A stretch of 64,000 nucleotides of DNA from Carya illinoinensis (lineage: Eukaryota > Streptophyta > Magnoliopsida > Fagales > Juglandaceae): contig NC_056758.1 in NCBI RefSeq assembly GCF_018687715.1, positions 19,220,001 to 19,284,000 on the forward strand, read 5' to 3'. Numbering within the stretch: position 1 is the stretch's first letter; every line of letters starts with the position of its first letter. A program made the position numbers and the translations under genes. Below the pieces are notes generated by a model, which saw nothing but the letters and a program-made list of their open reading frames with translations, did not search any database and had not been told where the DNA came from. Positions 22,937 through 36,007 of this stretch are shown here, one piece after another.

Positions 22937-23260
22937 ATGGCTCATTCTTCTAACATTTCTCTAAATCCATCCATGAGGTATTCTACACATCAACCTCCTA
23001 TCCTTTTTGCAGCTGCCATTGGTACAATGTTGCAGCAAGAAAATAATAATTTGGCTAATAAGTCAGATTCCGATGCTATATACAACTTGGTGAGTCTCAG
23101 GACTCGCTACTCATCCTCTATTGTTGCTTTTTCCTACCGGCTACAAGTCAGAAACCATAAAGTTGAAAAGCTCAAAGAACAAATTGTTGTATTTCAGCGA
23201 ATTGTTCAAGAGTCTCACACAAGGGAAGAGGAATCCTTCGGCAGAAGAATAAACTATTGA
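22937..23260 (+). pseudogene. Antisense additional ORF between copia pol and 3' LTR, coiled-coil-like
   Basis: An ATG-started frame of 107 residues runs opposite to the copia genes. It starts MAHSSNISLNPS and later reads RLQVRNHKVEKLKEQIVVFQ, a charged heptad-like stretch. A second frame, from the ATG at 23298 to 23384, reads ILYEENERLKHEGKNLK, also coiled-coil-like, so the original ORF was probably longer and is now frameshifted between 23230 and 23298. Additional ORFs, some antisense, are known between pol and the 3' LTR of certain plant retrotransposons. I do not recognise this protein and assign no function. Confidence 0.4.
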
Positions 23261-23389
23261 AATCCTATTATATTCTTCATTTCGCTTGTCAGTTCCCATG
23301 GATAAGGATGGCATGATATTATATGAAGAGAATGAACGTCTCAAACATGAGGGTAAGAACCTCAAATTTATGATTGGAATATGATTATA

Positions 23390-24264
23390 CATGAGTTTAA
23401 AATCTTCAAATTGTTACTTCATGTAAAGAACTTGAGCACAACAATTACCTGCAACAACATATTCTGTCTCAGTAATAGATAATGAATGCAACAGAATTTT
23501 GTTTTTTTACTAAACCACGAAACTAGTGCATCACCTCAGAAATAACATGTTCCACTAGTACTTTTTCGATCAATTTTACAACCAGCATAATCTGCATCTA
23601 TGTAGCTAATTAGATCGAAAGATGCATGTTTAGGGTACCATAACCCTAGGTCAATTGTACCACTAATATAGCTAATAATGTGCTTAATTGCTATTAAATG
23701 AGATTCTTTTGGAAATGATTGAAAGCGTGCACATAAGTACACACTGAACATAATATCTGATCTATTGGTTGTCAAATATAATAAGTTACCAATCATACTT
23801 CAATATACCTTTGAGTCAACTGTTTACCAATTTCATCTTTATCAAGTTTAGTAGATTGGCTCATTGGTGTTCTAATTTCCTTAACACATTCCATCTCAAA
23901 CTTTTTGAGTAATTTCTTAATATATTTTTACTGATTGATGAATGTTCTACTTTTTGCTTGCTTAATTTACAATCTGAGAAAGAACGTAAGTTCTCTCATC
24001 ATGCTCATTTCAAATTCTTCCTTTATAGTCTTAGCAAAAACTTGGCATATATTTTCATTAATAGTACCGAATATTATATCATCAACATAAGTCTGAATTA
24101 AAATAATATCATCATTTTCGTGTTTAATGAAAAGAGTTGTGTGATTTTTCTCTTGAAAAACGTTTTTTAATTAAGAAACTACCAAATCTCTCTACCAACC
24201 TTTAGGAGCTTGTTTGAATCCATATAGTGTTTTTGTGAGTTTGAAAACATGATTTTGAGAAATA
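23390..24264 (-). pseudogene. SIRE-like copia RT C-terminal part and RNase H, broken
   Basis: Read on the minus strand: LTKTLYGFKQAPKGW (about 24192-24240), YVDD at 24078-24089, MIGNLLYLTTNRSDI near 23790, IDADYAGCKIDRKSTSGTC near 23550 and ITETEYVVAGNCCAQVLYMK near 23410-23470. These are RT and RNase H blocks of Ty1/copia. Stops and frameshifts interrupt them and the RNase H end is lost near 23390. The RT frame continues across the insertion at 24265-34520 into 34526. Confidence 0.85.
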
Positions 24265-26133
24265 TGTGACGCCCCCAAATCCCACGTATGCACACGGAAA
24301 AATCGAGACGTCCGGATGATGACATCACGGGTCATCACCCTATCGCCAAGTGCCAAGTGTGTGTACATGCAACAAGTGTGCAAAAGAAAACACGCAGCGG
24401 ATAAACAAAGTCATATAACTACGTACCAGAAATTTTCTTTGTTTAATACAAAATCGTTCAAAACATACATAATAAATATTACAAGCTACAAATATTATTT
24501 CAAACCAACTACAAAGCATAAACTCTAACTCAATACTCCGGCGGAGCCGCCTCCTCGGGCTCAGCCTCCTCCTCGATCTCTGCATCAAAATCTCCGGTAC
24601 CAAAAATGGTGCCGTAGGTAAGTAAGATCCAAACACCACTAGATAAAAACATATAAAAACTCAAACAATATGCATGAAAGAATGCCAATGCACATAACCC
24701 ATAAAACCATATTTTTTCCACGCACACCAAAAAATCTCATTTGGCCCCAAAAACGTATTACTTTTCAACTCACGCCAAAAGTCTCATTTGGTTCAAATCC
24801 AACTCATATCAATAACCAATTAATCTGAATGCACTACGACCTCCCCTAGGGGTCATCCGCATACCTTGGCTCCTGTGCCACACCGCAGGTAACGACCACG
24901 CGTGTGACACCTAAACGAGCGATGTCCAGTTCTGCGCCCCGCGCGTACGTAGCCAAGCAACATCTAGCCCTCGCCAACAAATGGCCACGGAGTCGGTACG
25001 AGAGCGTTACCATCCCGCCCACTCCCGTTGTAGCCCAGCGACAACCCAGGGGACGTTACTCAATATATTACGCTCCCGAGTGACCAGAGAAGCTCCACTG
25101 AGATAATACCCCATCTCGGTTTGGGGTCGTGATACACACGCACCCGAAAATCCATTTACGCGAATAAAATCAGATTTTCTCAATTTAAAACATGCACATT
25201 AATTAATGCACCATGTAAATACAACCTCAAGGCACAATTAACCAACCAATCACAAATCAACAAACCAAGCAACTTCATCCTCAATCCATCCGACACCCGA
25301 ACTCCTCGGACTCAGTCCGGAATCAACCAACCAATCCAACAATTTATTGTACGAGCAAAAATATATTTAAATCTAAAGTGAAGTTTGGAAAATACTTACA
25401 GCGCTATAAGGTATTTTTCAAAAGCTTACGACGTTGCAAATAGCGGAGGAAAAGCAACGTAACAGTGTATTTTACACTGTGGCCGTGGGTTGTAAATTAC
25501 CCACTTTCGAATGGGGACAAACCAAGACACAAAATTGATAGGAAATGGCCTTAAGATGTTTATGAAGCTAAAGGAAGTGCGCTTTGGTCGTGGGTGGTGG
25601 TGGAAGTGCAAAAAGGGGCTGAACGGAGTTGAGCTCGTGGGAGCTACTCCGGCAACAGATCGGGGCTGGAAATGAGTGGGTTAGGACAGCAAGAGGTAGG
25701 GAAAGAAGTGGTGAAGAGATGGTGGCCGGAGGTTGAGTGACGGCGCCAGAAACGGCAAAAAGCCGTGCAGTTTAGATGGGCTGTAGGGGGTGATCGGTGG
25801 CTCGGATGGGGCTGGAAATTGGTGGGGTGGTGCGCCGGCCGAAGGGGAGTCGGATGGTGGTGGCTGTGTTGGCCACGTCGGTTGGCTGTGGTGGTTCTAG
25901 GTGAAGAACCCGATCGGCAACGGGGGAGAGGAGGGAGAGGCAGTTCGTGCGGGAGAGGAGGAAAAAGGAGAAGAAAGAAAGAAAAAGAAAGAAAAAGGAG
26001 AAAAGGGAAAGAAAAAAAAAGAAAAAAGAAAAAAAAAGAAAAAAGAAAAGATGAGAGAAAAGAAATGAGGTCCAGTCCTCATCTCCGAAAACCAAAAACT
26101 GATCCACCGAAAACGATTTTAAAAACTATAAAA

Positions 26134-28311
26134 TGTGACGCCCCCAAATCCCCATGCACAGACATGGGAAAATCGAGACGTCCGGATGATGACATCCCGG
26201 GTCACCACTCTATCGACGAGTGCTAAGTGTGTGCATAAGCAACGAATATGCACAAGAAACACGCAGTGAAAAGCAAAGTCAATAACTAAGTACCAGAATT
26301 GTTTTTCTTCTTAATACAAAGCTGTTTAAAACATGCATAATAAAATATTACAAAGTACAAATATAGTTTTAAACCAAACAACAAAGCTTAAACTTTAACT
26401 CAGAACTCCGGCGGAGCCACATCCTCGGCCTCAGCCTCCTCCTCTTCCTCGAACCCTACACCAAAAATCTACGGAACCAAAAATGGTGCCACATGTAAGT
26501 AAAATCTAAACACCACTAGATAAAAACATATAAAACTCAAATAATATGCATGAAAGAAAAACCAATGCACATGACCTGTAAAGCCACATCTTTCCACGCA
26601 CGCCAAAAACCCATTTGGCTCAAAAACATATCGATTAAAACCAAGCCTCGCCATTATCCTAGATAATGACTCAAACCACCATTTTCCCAGAAAATGGATC
26701 ACAAAGCCTCAAAGTCAAATCTCGCCATTTTCCTAGAAAATGGCCCGTATCCGAAAACCAATAACACGATCCAATTATGCATGCACCATGATCTCTCCTA
26801 GGGATCATCCGCACACCCTGGCTCTGTGCCACACCGCAGGTAACGACTACGCATGTGACACCTAAACGAGCGATGTCCAGACTCATGCCCAGCGCATACC
26901 TGGCCAGGCCATCCTCTAGTCCCCACCACTCTAGGGACCACGGAGTCGACACGACAGCGTTACCGTATCGTGCGAGTCGGTCATCGCCCTGCGACAACTC
27001 AGGGGATGTCACTCAGTTTTATCCACTCCCGAGTGACTAGAGGAGCTCCACCGAGATAATAACCCATCCCGGCTTGGGCTCGTGAGACACACGCACCCAA
27101 AACTCATTTACGCCGATAAAACTGGGTTTTTCTCAAATAAATAAAATACACATGTATGCACCATGTAAATGCAATATCAATGCACAAAACAACCAAACCA
27201 ACAACAAATATTTATTGAATGAGTAAAATATATTTAAATCTAAAAGTAAGGTTTGGAAAATATTTATAGCACTATATGGTATTTTTCAAAAGCTCGCGAC
27301 GTTGCTAAAGGCGGAAAAAAAGCAACGTAACGGTGTAATTTACACTGTTGCCGTGGGTAAAAAATTACCCACTTTCGAACGAGGACAAACCAAGGAACGA
27401 AATTGATAAGGAAAGGTCTTGAGATATTTATGAAGCTAAGGGAAACGAGTTTTGGCCGTGAGTGGTGGTGGAAACGGCGGTCGAAGGCTAAAAAGGGGCT
27501 GAACGGAGTTGAGCTCGTGGGAGCTACTTCGGCAATGGATCGAGGCCGGAAATGGGTGGTTTAGGTCAGCAAGAGGTAGGGGAAGAAGCTGTGAAGAGGT
27601 GGTGGCCGGAGGTGGTGCGACGGCGCCGGAATCGGTGAAAAACCGTATGGCTTGGAGGAGCTCGTGGTGGCTAACGGTAGCTCGGATGGAGGTGAAACTT
27701 GGTGGGGATGTTCACCGGTGAGAGGGGAAGAAAACTGTGTGGGTGGTGTAGGCCACGCCACTGGCGAACGGCGGTTCTGGGCTGCGAAAGCAACCGGCAA
27801 CAGGGGAGAAAAACAGGCAGGTACCGTGACTTCCAGGGGCTCGTGGCGGCTAACGGCTAGTCCGATGGCTCTGAAAATTGATGGGGATGATCTCTGGTGG
27901 AAGGGGAAGAGAATGGTGGTGGTGGTGCACTAAACAGTGGTCGGACGGCGGAGAACTGGGAGGTCAAAGGGGCGGCGACGGGAAGGAGAAAATAGAAGGA
28001 GTAGCACACGGGGAGAGAGGAACCGGGGAAAAAGAAGAAGAAAAAGAAAGAAAAGAAGGAAAAGAAAAAGGAAAAGGGAAAGAGAAAAAGAGAAAAGAAA
28101 AGAAATGAGGTCCAATCCTCACTCCAGAAACCAAAAACAAATCCGCCGAAACCGATATTAAAAACCGTAAAACGACAAAATAAATTAAACACAACATCAA
28201 ATAAATTAAAAACCAATTTAAAATACATTAATTTAAAATAAATAAACCAATATATTAATTAAATTAAAAACAACCCTTCAATGAAAATACACGTAAAAGC
28301 GGGCCATCACA
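26134..28311 (-). repeat. Element A 3' LTR
   Basis: TGTGACGCCCCC...GGGCCATCACA. Twin hairpins near 27322-27375, homopurine tract near 28020-28105. Confidence 0.92.
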
Positions 28312-28328
28312 TCCTCCCCCCTTAAAAA
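28312..28328 (-). other. Element A polypurine tract
   Basis: On the minus strand TTTTTAAGGGGGGAGGA directly precedes the LTR start TGTGATGGCCCGC. Same tract as element B at 45691-45703. Confidence 0.9.
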
Positions 28329-30820
28329 CAAATTTCGTCCTCGAAATTTGCAAGATCAAACACCAGCGCCAAAAAGATACAGGATACAACTCTGAACATA
28401 ATTGAGAGATATCTATCATCGACAACTCCCAACAAACCCAATGGTTATTATCTTCTCACCATAAATTACTAATATCAACGACGTCTCTGCTTTACCTTCC
28501 AAACCTTCATCCCATTCCAACTTTGGTAACCTAATAGCCACTTCCAAAGTTAACCATTCATAAACCAAATTGCACGACCAAAAGATTAATCTCTCATTAA
28601 AACTTCGAATCACTACTAATCCTTCAAATCAACACAAAATTTGAACTTATAAGAATCTCCAAAAATCATGCTTTCGCGCGTACTCTGATAGCTCACCAAA
28701 ATACATAAAGGCTATATCCTCAAAAATTAAAATCATGAAGTATAAGCTCAATCCACACCTAATCACAAGAAAACCTTTACCACTTTTCCATAGAAAGTCA
28801 TATACTTCCAAAAACCACAAATCTCCACTCATTCCTCAGTTGGCCATTGCTGCCCCAAACGAAAATCAACATTCCACAAAAATACATCCATTGATTGATG
28901 ACAGAAACCAGTACTAATCAACCTCCAAGCCCCAATTTGAAAACACATAACATCATCCCAAAATACACATGTCTCTTCTAAAGATAAGGAACATCTCCAA
29001 AAGGCCCAAGTCCTTCCCGGCCAACCAACGAGAGCGCTTATAACTTCTATCCAATATCCGATACTTCAAACTCATTACCTATATTATGAATAACATCTAA
29101 ACTTGCAATAACTAACTCATTATAAACTATCATAGACATCACCTAGACATAATCGAAACGCTCTTGGTAACTCACCCACCTACTTGTACTCTCAAAAACT
29201 CTAGTTTTAGCACAACTAATTCCTTCAATAGCACTTCACAAATAAATCTCAAGACAGACCATACTGTTTAAATCTTCAATCCATCAAAAACTATTAAACA
29301 ACACTCATGGATCTTACTACTTTATTACTTCATACACCACGCATGGTGACCTAACGATCTCTTTTCAAGTTAAATAACCATACTCCCAATTCTCCCAACT
29401 GGATACTTGATCTCCAAAGAAAAGTATAGCCTCACAAATTTAAATTCCTATGATTTCAAGTCGAAATTGCTTCTCAAGATAAACACAACAGTCGTTTCAA
29501 ACCATCATCCCAATGGGTAACACGCTTCGACTGCACATTCCGTTCAACTTACCAAATAACTCAAAGCCAAAATCTCTTGAATTTAAAATTACCACACATA
29601 TTTCTCTTCAACTCCTACCAAGCCAAAATAGATGAGACTAGGACCCGTACTCCCCGGAATCCATACGCACCTATCATTACTACTCATCTATCTCATGTAC
29701 TCTTAGCCAACACCAAAAATCATTCAAACGTACAAGTGATCCATTATCGTATTTCCATCACCTGGACTTATATCCTCAACTCAACAAGAATCATTCCTGA
29801 ATCTACTCAACTTATATCCTTAAATCAGCAACTAGCCATTGCTTAAAGTTTGGTACCGAGAATGACCTTAAACTTGCTAAAAATCCATTCCCAAAAGTCT
29901 ACAGATCATATAGCCTCAAATTCAATCGTATTCAATACCAACACAAAATCTACTATTTCCAACACCCTGATGGACCTATATCTTTCGAATTGATAAAATC
30001 ATTCCCTAAAATCTGCTACTACAACCTCGAGTTAACAATAATTATTTCCTAAACTAGCTCGATATCTTCAATCCTCAAAGAAATACACGAACTAGATCAT
30101 TACCTCCAATCCTCAAAGAAATCTACTCTAGAAAAATTTTCATATCAATAACTCAACTCTAATCAACCCCATTTTAATGGTTACAAACTAATCACTCACT
30201 AGAGTAGATCAAGCTACAGCACTAAGTCTGTAAAATTAAGAACTCAATTCTTATTATAAGTCAATCCTTCTACTCTGCAATTCTAAAACCTTAAATCAAA
30301 TAAGAATCATCTTTCGAAACTTCTAATATCAAAGAACTTACATCCCATAATAGAAAAATCGACTCCCAAATCTTTCAAATTCTAAAACATTAATAGATAA
30401 TAAATCATTTCTAAAATTCTCAAGATTGGTGGCTTTAATCCAAAATATTCACCTTAAAAGCTTGTGAAATCTAAAGCCCCAATTGCCACCAAATTACTCA
30501 TCTGAATTACAAAATCTAAAACTCGAAATTTAATTATTCCCCCTCAAAGCTTGTCGAACCTAACACCTTAATTACTATAAACTTATTTTCCTAAAATCTA
30601 TAAGGCCCCAAACTTTAAAACTTTGCTGAAACTTCATAAAATCTATCCTTGAAATTTGTTGAACTTACAACCTACTACGTTATAGACCATTTCATAAACT
30701 CCACGGAACCAAAGAACTCAATTATTCTACTTCCCTAAAAGATCACCCAGATCATGCTATTCTCTCCAAACCTCGATAATATAAAAGAAACAAACCACAC
30801 AAGGCATTCATCACGAAAGA
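28329..30820 (-). other. Long non-coding 3' interior of element A
   Basis: About 2.5 kb homologous, in inverse orientation, to 43131-45690 of element B and to 54593-56200 of element C. No protease, RT, RNase H or integrase motif can be read in either direction. Open frames such as 29577-29846 are shared with B and C, but by hand comparison the A/C differences are mostly amino-acid-changing, so they are not conserved proteins. Confidence 0.8.
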
Positions 30821-31546
30821 TTAGATTAGACCCTTACCTACCATGACTCCAGCATCATGGGTCGCTGGCGCCTCATCATCAACATCTCCGGGTGTGACAG
30901 CATAAACCCGGGCTTGCACTACTTGTCTTGGATTTGTTCTTCCACCACGTCTACTTCCACGGCTTTCTTGAACTCTAACGGGGCACTCACGAGCAATATG
31001 TCCCACTTGACTGCATCGGTAACACTGGGGTCCACCACTTAGCCGACACTTGCTCTCATGAGCTCTATTAAAAATTTTGCAAATTGGCACCCGTCCTTCC
31101 ATACGCACTCCCGAGGCTGCTTGTGGTCGAGTCCCGGTCCGCTGAACAAACTTCTGAGACGAACTTGAACTACTTCCTTCACCAGTAAAACTCCGCCTCT
31201 TTTGTCCTGGAGGGGAGCCCATACTCAAATTATTCTCTCGCTCCACAAGAGTGGCCACATCTACTAAATCCTGAAAAGTGGATATCCAGTGGCTGACCAC
31301 CATATGGCGTATATCAGGACGTAGACCCTCCTGGAAACGCTCTGCTCGCATTTCCTCTGTGGCAATGAGTTGGGCAGCAAATCGCCCAAATTCTATAAAT
31401 CTTCGAGCGTACTGTTCCACAGTCATGCTCTCTTGGACCAAGCTTGATAACTCTCTTGCTTTTTGCCGCCTCACGGAAGCAGGAAAGAAGCGATCATTAA
31501 ATTCTTTCTTAAAGCGTTGCCAGGTCACAGCAGCAAAAGACCACAA
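30821..31546 (-). pseudogene. Retrotransposon gag, N-terminally truncated (element A)
   Basis: About 241 codons open on the minus strand but without an ATG start. Upstream sequence changes abruptly near 31547 to a non-gag leader. It contains the retrotransposon gag core (VTWQRFKKEFNDRFFPAS, SMTVEQYARRFIEFGRFA), a basic Ser-rich linker and an intact CX2CX4HX4C knuckle, CYRCSQVGHIAREC. The frame ends at GVMVGKGLI followed by a stop, the same place as in element B and just where a protease would be expected to follow. Gag would bind RNA and form the particle; this copy lacks its first third and cannot start normally. Confidence 0.88.
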
Positions 31547-32102
31547 ACCTTAAATAAAAGTCCCTTAAACATATCCTTCAAGTTCGTTGAACCTACACTC
31601 TCCTATACTATAGCCTCATTACATAAATTCTACAAAACTTTGACCTCAATCATCTTGAGCGACTTAAAACTAATTCCTCTCCTACGTGAGTTCCCACCTT
31701 ACAAAGATTGCCTAAATTATGACATTCCCTTCAGACCTCAACATCATACAAACAAACCACATCGCTAAAAAAAAATTCAAGCCTACTACACTAAATGTTC
31801 ATGCCTACTAATAATATCCTCGAGTATACCGCCTTCCTGTCACAACACAACCTTTGACCCCCTTTAAGAAAAATAAATAAAACCAACATAAAACCAAAAC
31901 CAAACCAGACAACAAGAACCAAAAAGAAACCAGCATGCAATAACATAACTAAATAAACAAATACTAGCAAACTAGCTCAAATAAATTCAAAACAAATAAA
32001 ACAAATCAAATAGCAACTTTACTTAACATAATTTTTAAAACACAACTTTAAAAACATTTTGGTACTACCTACGGAACATGTGGTTTTACCCAGAGCCAAA
32101 CC
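31547..32102 (-). other. Element A leader and chimeric segment
   Basis: Between the primer site and gag. The part at about 31555-31860 matches element C at 56190-56490, not the gag N-terminus seen in B. The part nearest the LTR (31860-32102) matches B at 41701-41975. The junction near 31547 falls at a short similarity (AAGGTTTG-GG), consistent with template switching. Confidence 0.75.
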
Positions 32103-32114
32103 GCTCTGATACCA
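32103..32114 (-). other. Element A primer binding site
   Basis: GCTCTGATACCA on the plus strand, that is TGGTATCAGAGC on the element strand, two bases from the LTR. Perfect 12-base complement type for initiator tRNA-Met. Confidence 0.92.
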
Positions 32115-32116
32115 CC

Positions 32117-34376
32117 TGTGACGCCCCCAAATCCCCATGCACAGATACGAGAAAATCGAGATGTCCGGATGATGACATCCCAGGTCACCACTCTATCAAC
32201 GAGTGCCAAGTGTGTGCATAAGCAACGAATGTGCACAAGAAACATGCAGCGAAAAGCAAAGTCAGTAACTAAGTACCAGAATTTTTTTTCTTCTTAATAC
32301 AAAGCTATTTAAAACATGCATAATAAAATATTACAAAGCACAAATATAGTTTTAAACCAAACAACAAAGCTTAAACTTTAACTCAGAACTCCGGCAGAGC
32401 TGCATCCTCGGGCTCAGCCTCCTCCTCTTCCTCGAACCCTGCACCAAAAATCTACGGAACCAAAAATGGTGCCGCACGTAAGTAAAATCCAAACCCCACT
32501 AGATAAAAACATATAAAACTCAAACAATATGCATGAAAGAAAAACCAATCCACATGACCCGTAAAGCCACATCTTTCCACTCACGCCAAAAATTCATTTG
32601 GCCTAAAAACATATCGATTAAAATCAAGCCTCACCATTATTCCAGATAATGGCCCAAACCACCATTTTTCCAGAAAATGGATCACAAAGCCTCAAAGCCA
32701 AACCTCGTCATTTTCCCAGAAATGGCTCGCATCTGAAAACTATAAAAACGATCTAATTATGCATGCATCATGATCTCCCCTAGGGATCATCCGCACACAC
32801 TGGCTCTGTGCCACACCGCAGGTAACGACTACGCATGTGACACCTAAACGAGCGATGCCCAGACTCGCACCCAGCCCGTACCTGGCTAGGCCATCCTCTA
32901 GTCCCCGCCACTCTAGGGACCACGGAGTCGACACGACAGCGTTACCGTATCGTGCGATCCGGTCATCGCCCTTCAACAACCCAGGGGATGTCACTCAGTA
33001 TTATCCACTCCCGAGTGACCAGAGGAGCTCCACCGAGATAATAACCCATCCCGGCTTAGGCTCGTGAGACACACGCACCCGAAACTCATTTACGCCAATA
33101 AAACTGGGTTTTTCTCAAATAAATAAAATACACATGCATGCACCATGTAAATGCAATATCAATGCACAAAACAACCAACCAACCATAAATCAACAATCCA
33201 AGCAACTCCGTCCTCAAACCATCTGACTCTCGAACTCCTCGGACTCAGTCCGGAATCAACCAAGCAACAACAAATATTTATTGAATGAATAAAATATATT
33301 TAAATCTAAAACTAAGGTTTGAAAAATACTTACAGTGCTATATGGTGTTTTTTGAAAGCTCACGGCGTTGCAAACAGTGGAAGAAAAGCAATGTAACGGT
33401 GTAATTTACACTGTTGCCGTGGGTAATAAATTACCCACTTTCGAACGGGGACAAAATAAGGCACGAAATTGATAAGAAAATGTCTTGAGATATTTATGAA
33501 ACTAAGGGAAACGAGTTTTGGCCGTGAGTGGGGGTGAAAATGGCGGTCGAAGGCCAAAAAGGGGTTGAACGTAGTTGAGCTCGTGGGAGCTGCTCCGGCA
33601 ATGGATCAAGGCCAGAAATGGGTGGTTTAGGTCAGCAAGAGGTAGGGGAAGAGGCTGTGAAGAGATGGTGGCCGGAGGTGGTGCGACGGCGCCGGAATCG
33701 ATGAAAAACTGTATGGCTTGGAGGAGTTCGTGGTGGCTAACGGTGACTCGGATGGAGGTGAAACTTGGTGGGGATGTTCACCGGTGAGAGGGAAAGAAAA
33801 TTGGGTGGGTGGTGTAGGCCACGCCACTGGCGAGCGGCGGTTCTGGGCTGCGAAAGCAACCAGCAACAGGGGAGAAAAACAGGCAGGTCCAGGGGCTCGT
33901 GGCGGCTAACGGCTGGTCCGATGGCTCTGAAAATTGGTGGGGATGATCTTTGGTGGAAGGGAAAGAGAATGGTCATGGTGGTGCACTAAACAGTGGCCGG
34001 ACGGCGGAGAACTGGGCGGTCAAAGGGGCGGCGACGGGAAGGAGAAAAGAGAAGGAGTAGCGCACAGAGAGAGAGGAACCGGGGAAAAAGAAGAAGAAAA
34101 AGAAAGAAAAGAAAGAAAAGAAGGAAAAGAAAAAGGAAAAGGGAAAAAGAAAAAGAGAAAAGAAAAGAAATGAGTTCCAATCCTCACTCCGGAAACCAAA
34201 AACAGATCTGCTGAAACCAATATTAAAAACCGTAAAACGACAAAATAAATTAAACACAACATCAAATAAATTAAAAATCAATTTAAAATACATTAATTTA
34301 AAATAAATAAACCAATATATTAATTAAATTAAAAACAATCCTTCAGTGAAAATACACATAAAAGCGGGTCATCACA
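32117..34376 (-). repeat. Element A 5' LTR
   Basis: TGTGACGCCCCC...GGGTCATCACA, 2260 bp. Twin hairpins near 33386-33440; homopurine tract near 34081-34168. Confidence 0.92.
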
Positions 34377-34525
34377 TAAAACGACTAAAATAAATTAAAC
34401 ACCACGTCAAATAAAATAAAACCAATTAAAATACAATAATTTAAAATAAAAGAACTATTATATTAATTAAATTAAAAACAAATCCTTCAATGAAAATATA
34501 CGTAAAAACGGGGTATCACAAAATA

Positions 34526-35155
34526 TGATTTTCAAAACCTGGAGGTTATTTAACATATACCTCTTGATTTATAAAACCATTTCAGAAAACACTTTTAACA
34601 TCTATTTGAAAAAGTTTAAAATTTTTATAACAAGCATATGCAAGTAGCATTCCAATAGCTTCTAATCTTGCAACTGGTGCATATGTCTCATCATAATCGA
34701 TTCCTTCTTCTTGATTGAAATATTGGGCTACAAGTTTAGCATTATTTCTAATAATAACTCCGGACTCATCTTTCTTGTTTCTAAAAACTCATTTTGTTTC
34801 AATAATAGTACGATTTTTGGGTCTAGGAACAAGTATTCAAACATCATTTCTTTCAAATTGATTCAGTTTTTCTTGCATAAATAGAATCCAAGATTCATCA
34901 AGAAGTGTTTCATCAATATTTCTAGGTTCAATCTGAGATAGAAAAGCAGTATGATTGTAAATATTTCTAAAAAATGACCGAGTACTTACACCTCGTGAAG
35001 GTTCTCCCAGAATTTGTTCCATTGGATGATCTTTCACAAATTTCCACTATTTGGTTGCATCTTATATTAAATTTTGATGATCTTTCCTGATATCTCCATA
35101 TTGGATTTCCTCTATTGTGTTCTCTTTGTTGAGATTGAGACTTTTCGTATTATTT
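34526..35155 (-). pseudogene. SIRE-like copia, RT N-terminal part
   Basis: On the minus strand the region reads copia RT N-terminal blocks, including LVAQYFNQEEGIDYDETYAP near 34700 and PPGFENH at 34530-34550, and upstream a linker (HPMEQILGEPSRGVSTRS, about 34970-35030). In-frame stops interrupt it. It is contiguous in the original element with 24264. Confidence 0.82.
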
Positions 35156-35160
35156 ATACC

Positions 35161-36007
35161 TCATATTTCTTCATCAACGGATTTCTTGGATAGTAGAGAA
35201 TTAGATTCATCAAATACTACATGCATAGATTCTTGTACAGTCAAAGTCTCAGTTTTACTATTAGTAGAATACTCGAAAAAGATACCTTCATTAGATTTTG
35301 CATCAAACTTGCCTAAATTATCCCTGTCATTCAAAATAAAACATTTACATCCAAATATATGAAAGTAACCAATGTTGGGTTTTTTCTCATTCCAAAGCTC
35401 ATAGGGGGTTTTATCTAATTTAGATCTTAGTATAACACTATTTATAACATAACATGCAGTACCTACCGCTTCGGCCCAAAAGTAGCTAGGCAAGTTGTTC
35501 TCATTGAGCATTGTTCTTACCATCTCTTAAAGAGATCTATTTTTCCTCTCTACTACTCCATTTTGTTGAGGAGGTCGAGAAGCAGAAAATTTATTCATAA
35601 AACCATTTGTATCACAAAAAGTTTCAATATTTTTATTAACAAACTCTTTTCCCCTATCACTTTGGATACTTGAAATAGTATAACTCTTTTCATTTTGAAT
35701 TCTCTTGCATAACTTGGTAAAGACATTATGTACCTCATCTTTATGAGCAACAAATGACCCAAATATATCTAGAAGAATCATCAACAATAACAAATATATA
35801 ATATTTTCCTCTTAGACTTGTAACTCTATTTGGTCCAAAAAGATCCATGTATATCAGTTGCAGTGGCCTAGTAGTGAAAATATATTGCTTGATTTTAAAA
35901 GAAGTTTTTGTTTGTTTACCAAATTAGCTTGCATCACAAATTTTGTCTTTAAGAAAATTTGTCTTTGGTAAACCGAACACGAGATCATTTTTTGAAAATT
36001 TGGAAAT
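35161..36007 (-). pseudogene. SIRE-like copia integrase
   Basis: On the minus strand: MDLFGP (first catalytic Asp, near 35845), QSDRGKEF (second Asp, near 35660), PPQQNGVVERKNRSL (Glu, near 35560), then MLNENNLPSYFWAEAVGTAC and FGCKCFILNDRDNLGKFD. A stop at 35528-35530 stands where Gln fits, one C-to-T change. The N-terminal end is separated by the solo LTR at 36008-38272. Confidence 0.88.

Larger units (their letters stand above)
26134..34376 (-). mobile_element. Element A: complete gag-only LTR retrotransposon
   Basis: An 8243-bp element with LTRs at 26134-28311 and 32117-34376, a primer site at 32103-32114 and a polypurine tract at 28312-28328. It has perfect TAAAA duplications (26129-26133 and 34377-34381). 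The 3.8-kb interior codes only for the C-terminal half of gag. There is no protease, reverse transcriptase, RNase H or integrase. It is inserted inside solo LTR copy 4. The left LTR lacks about 85 bp present in the right one. Confidence 0.93.
24265..34520 (-). mobile_element. Solo LTR of the gag-only family (copy 4), split by element A
   Basis: Left part 24265-26133, right part 34382-34520, about 2.0 kb in all. It is flanked by perfect AAATA duplications (24260-24264 and 34521-34525). Removing it restores a continuous copia RT frame, which independently proves the insertion. Confidence 0.92.

Noticed and set aside
27509..27721. 70-codon frame beginning MSSWELLRQWIEAGNGW in several LTRs (also 33575, 36566, 40077, 46276)
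   Set aside because: It lies in the GC-rich part of the LTR where all frames have few stops, and overlapping frames on both strands are equally open.
29577..29846. Antisense open frame in the non-coding interior, open in A, B (44098-44316) and C (near 55190-55400)
   Set aside because: It looks like a conserved 72-residue protein, but comparing A with C by hand I count about 13 amino-acid-changing against about 4 silent codon differences, which is close to neutral. Low stop density in this strand explains it.
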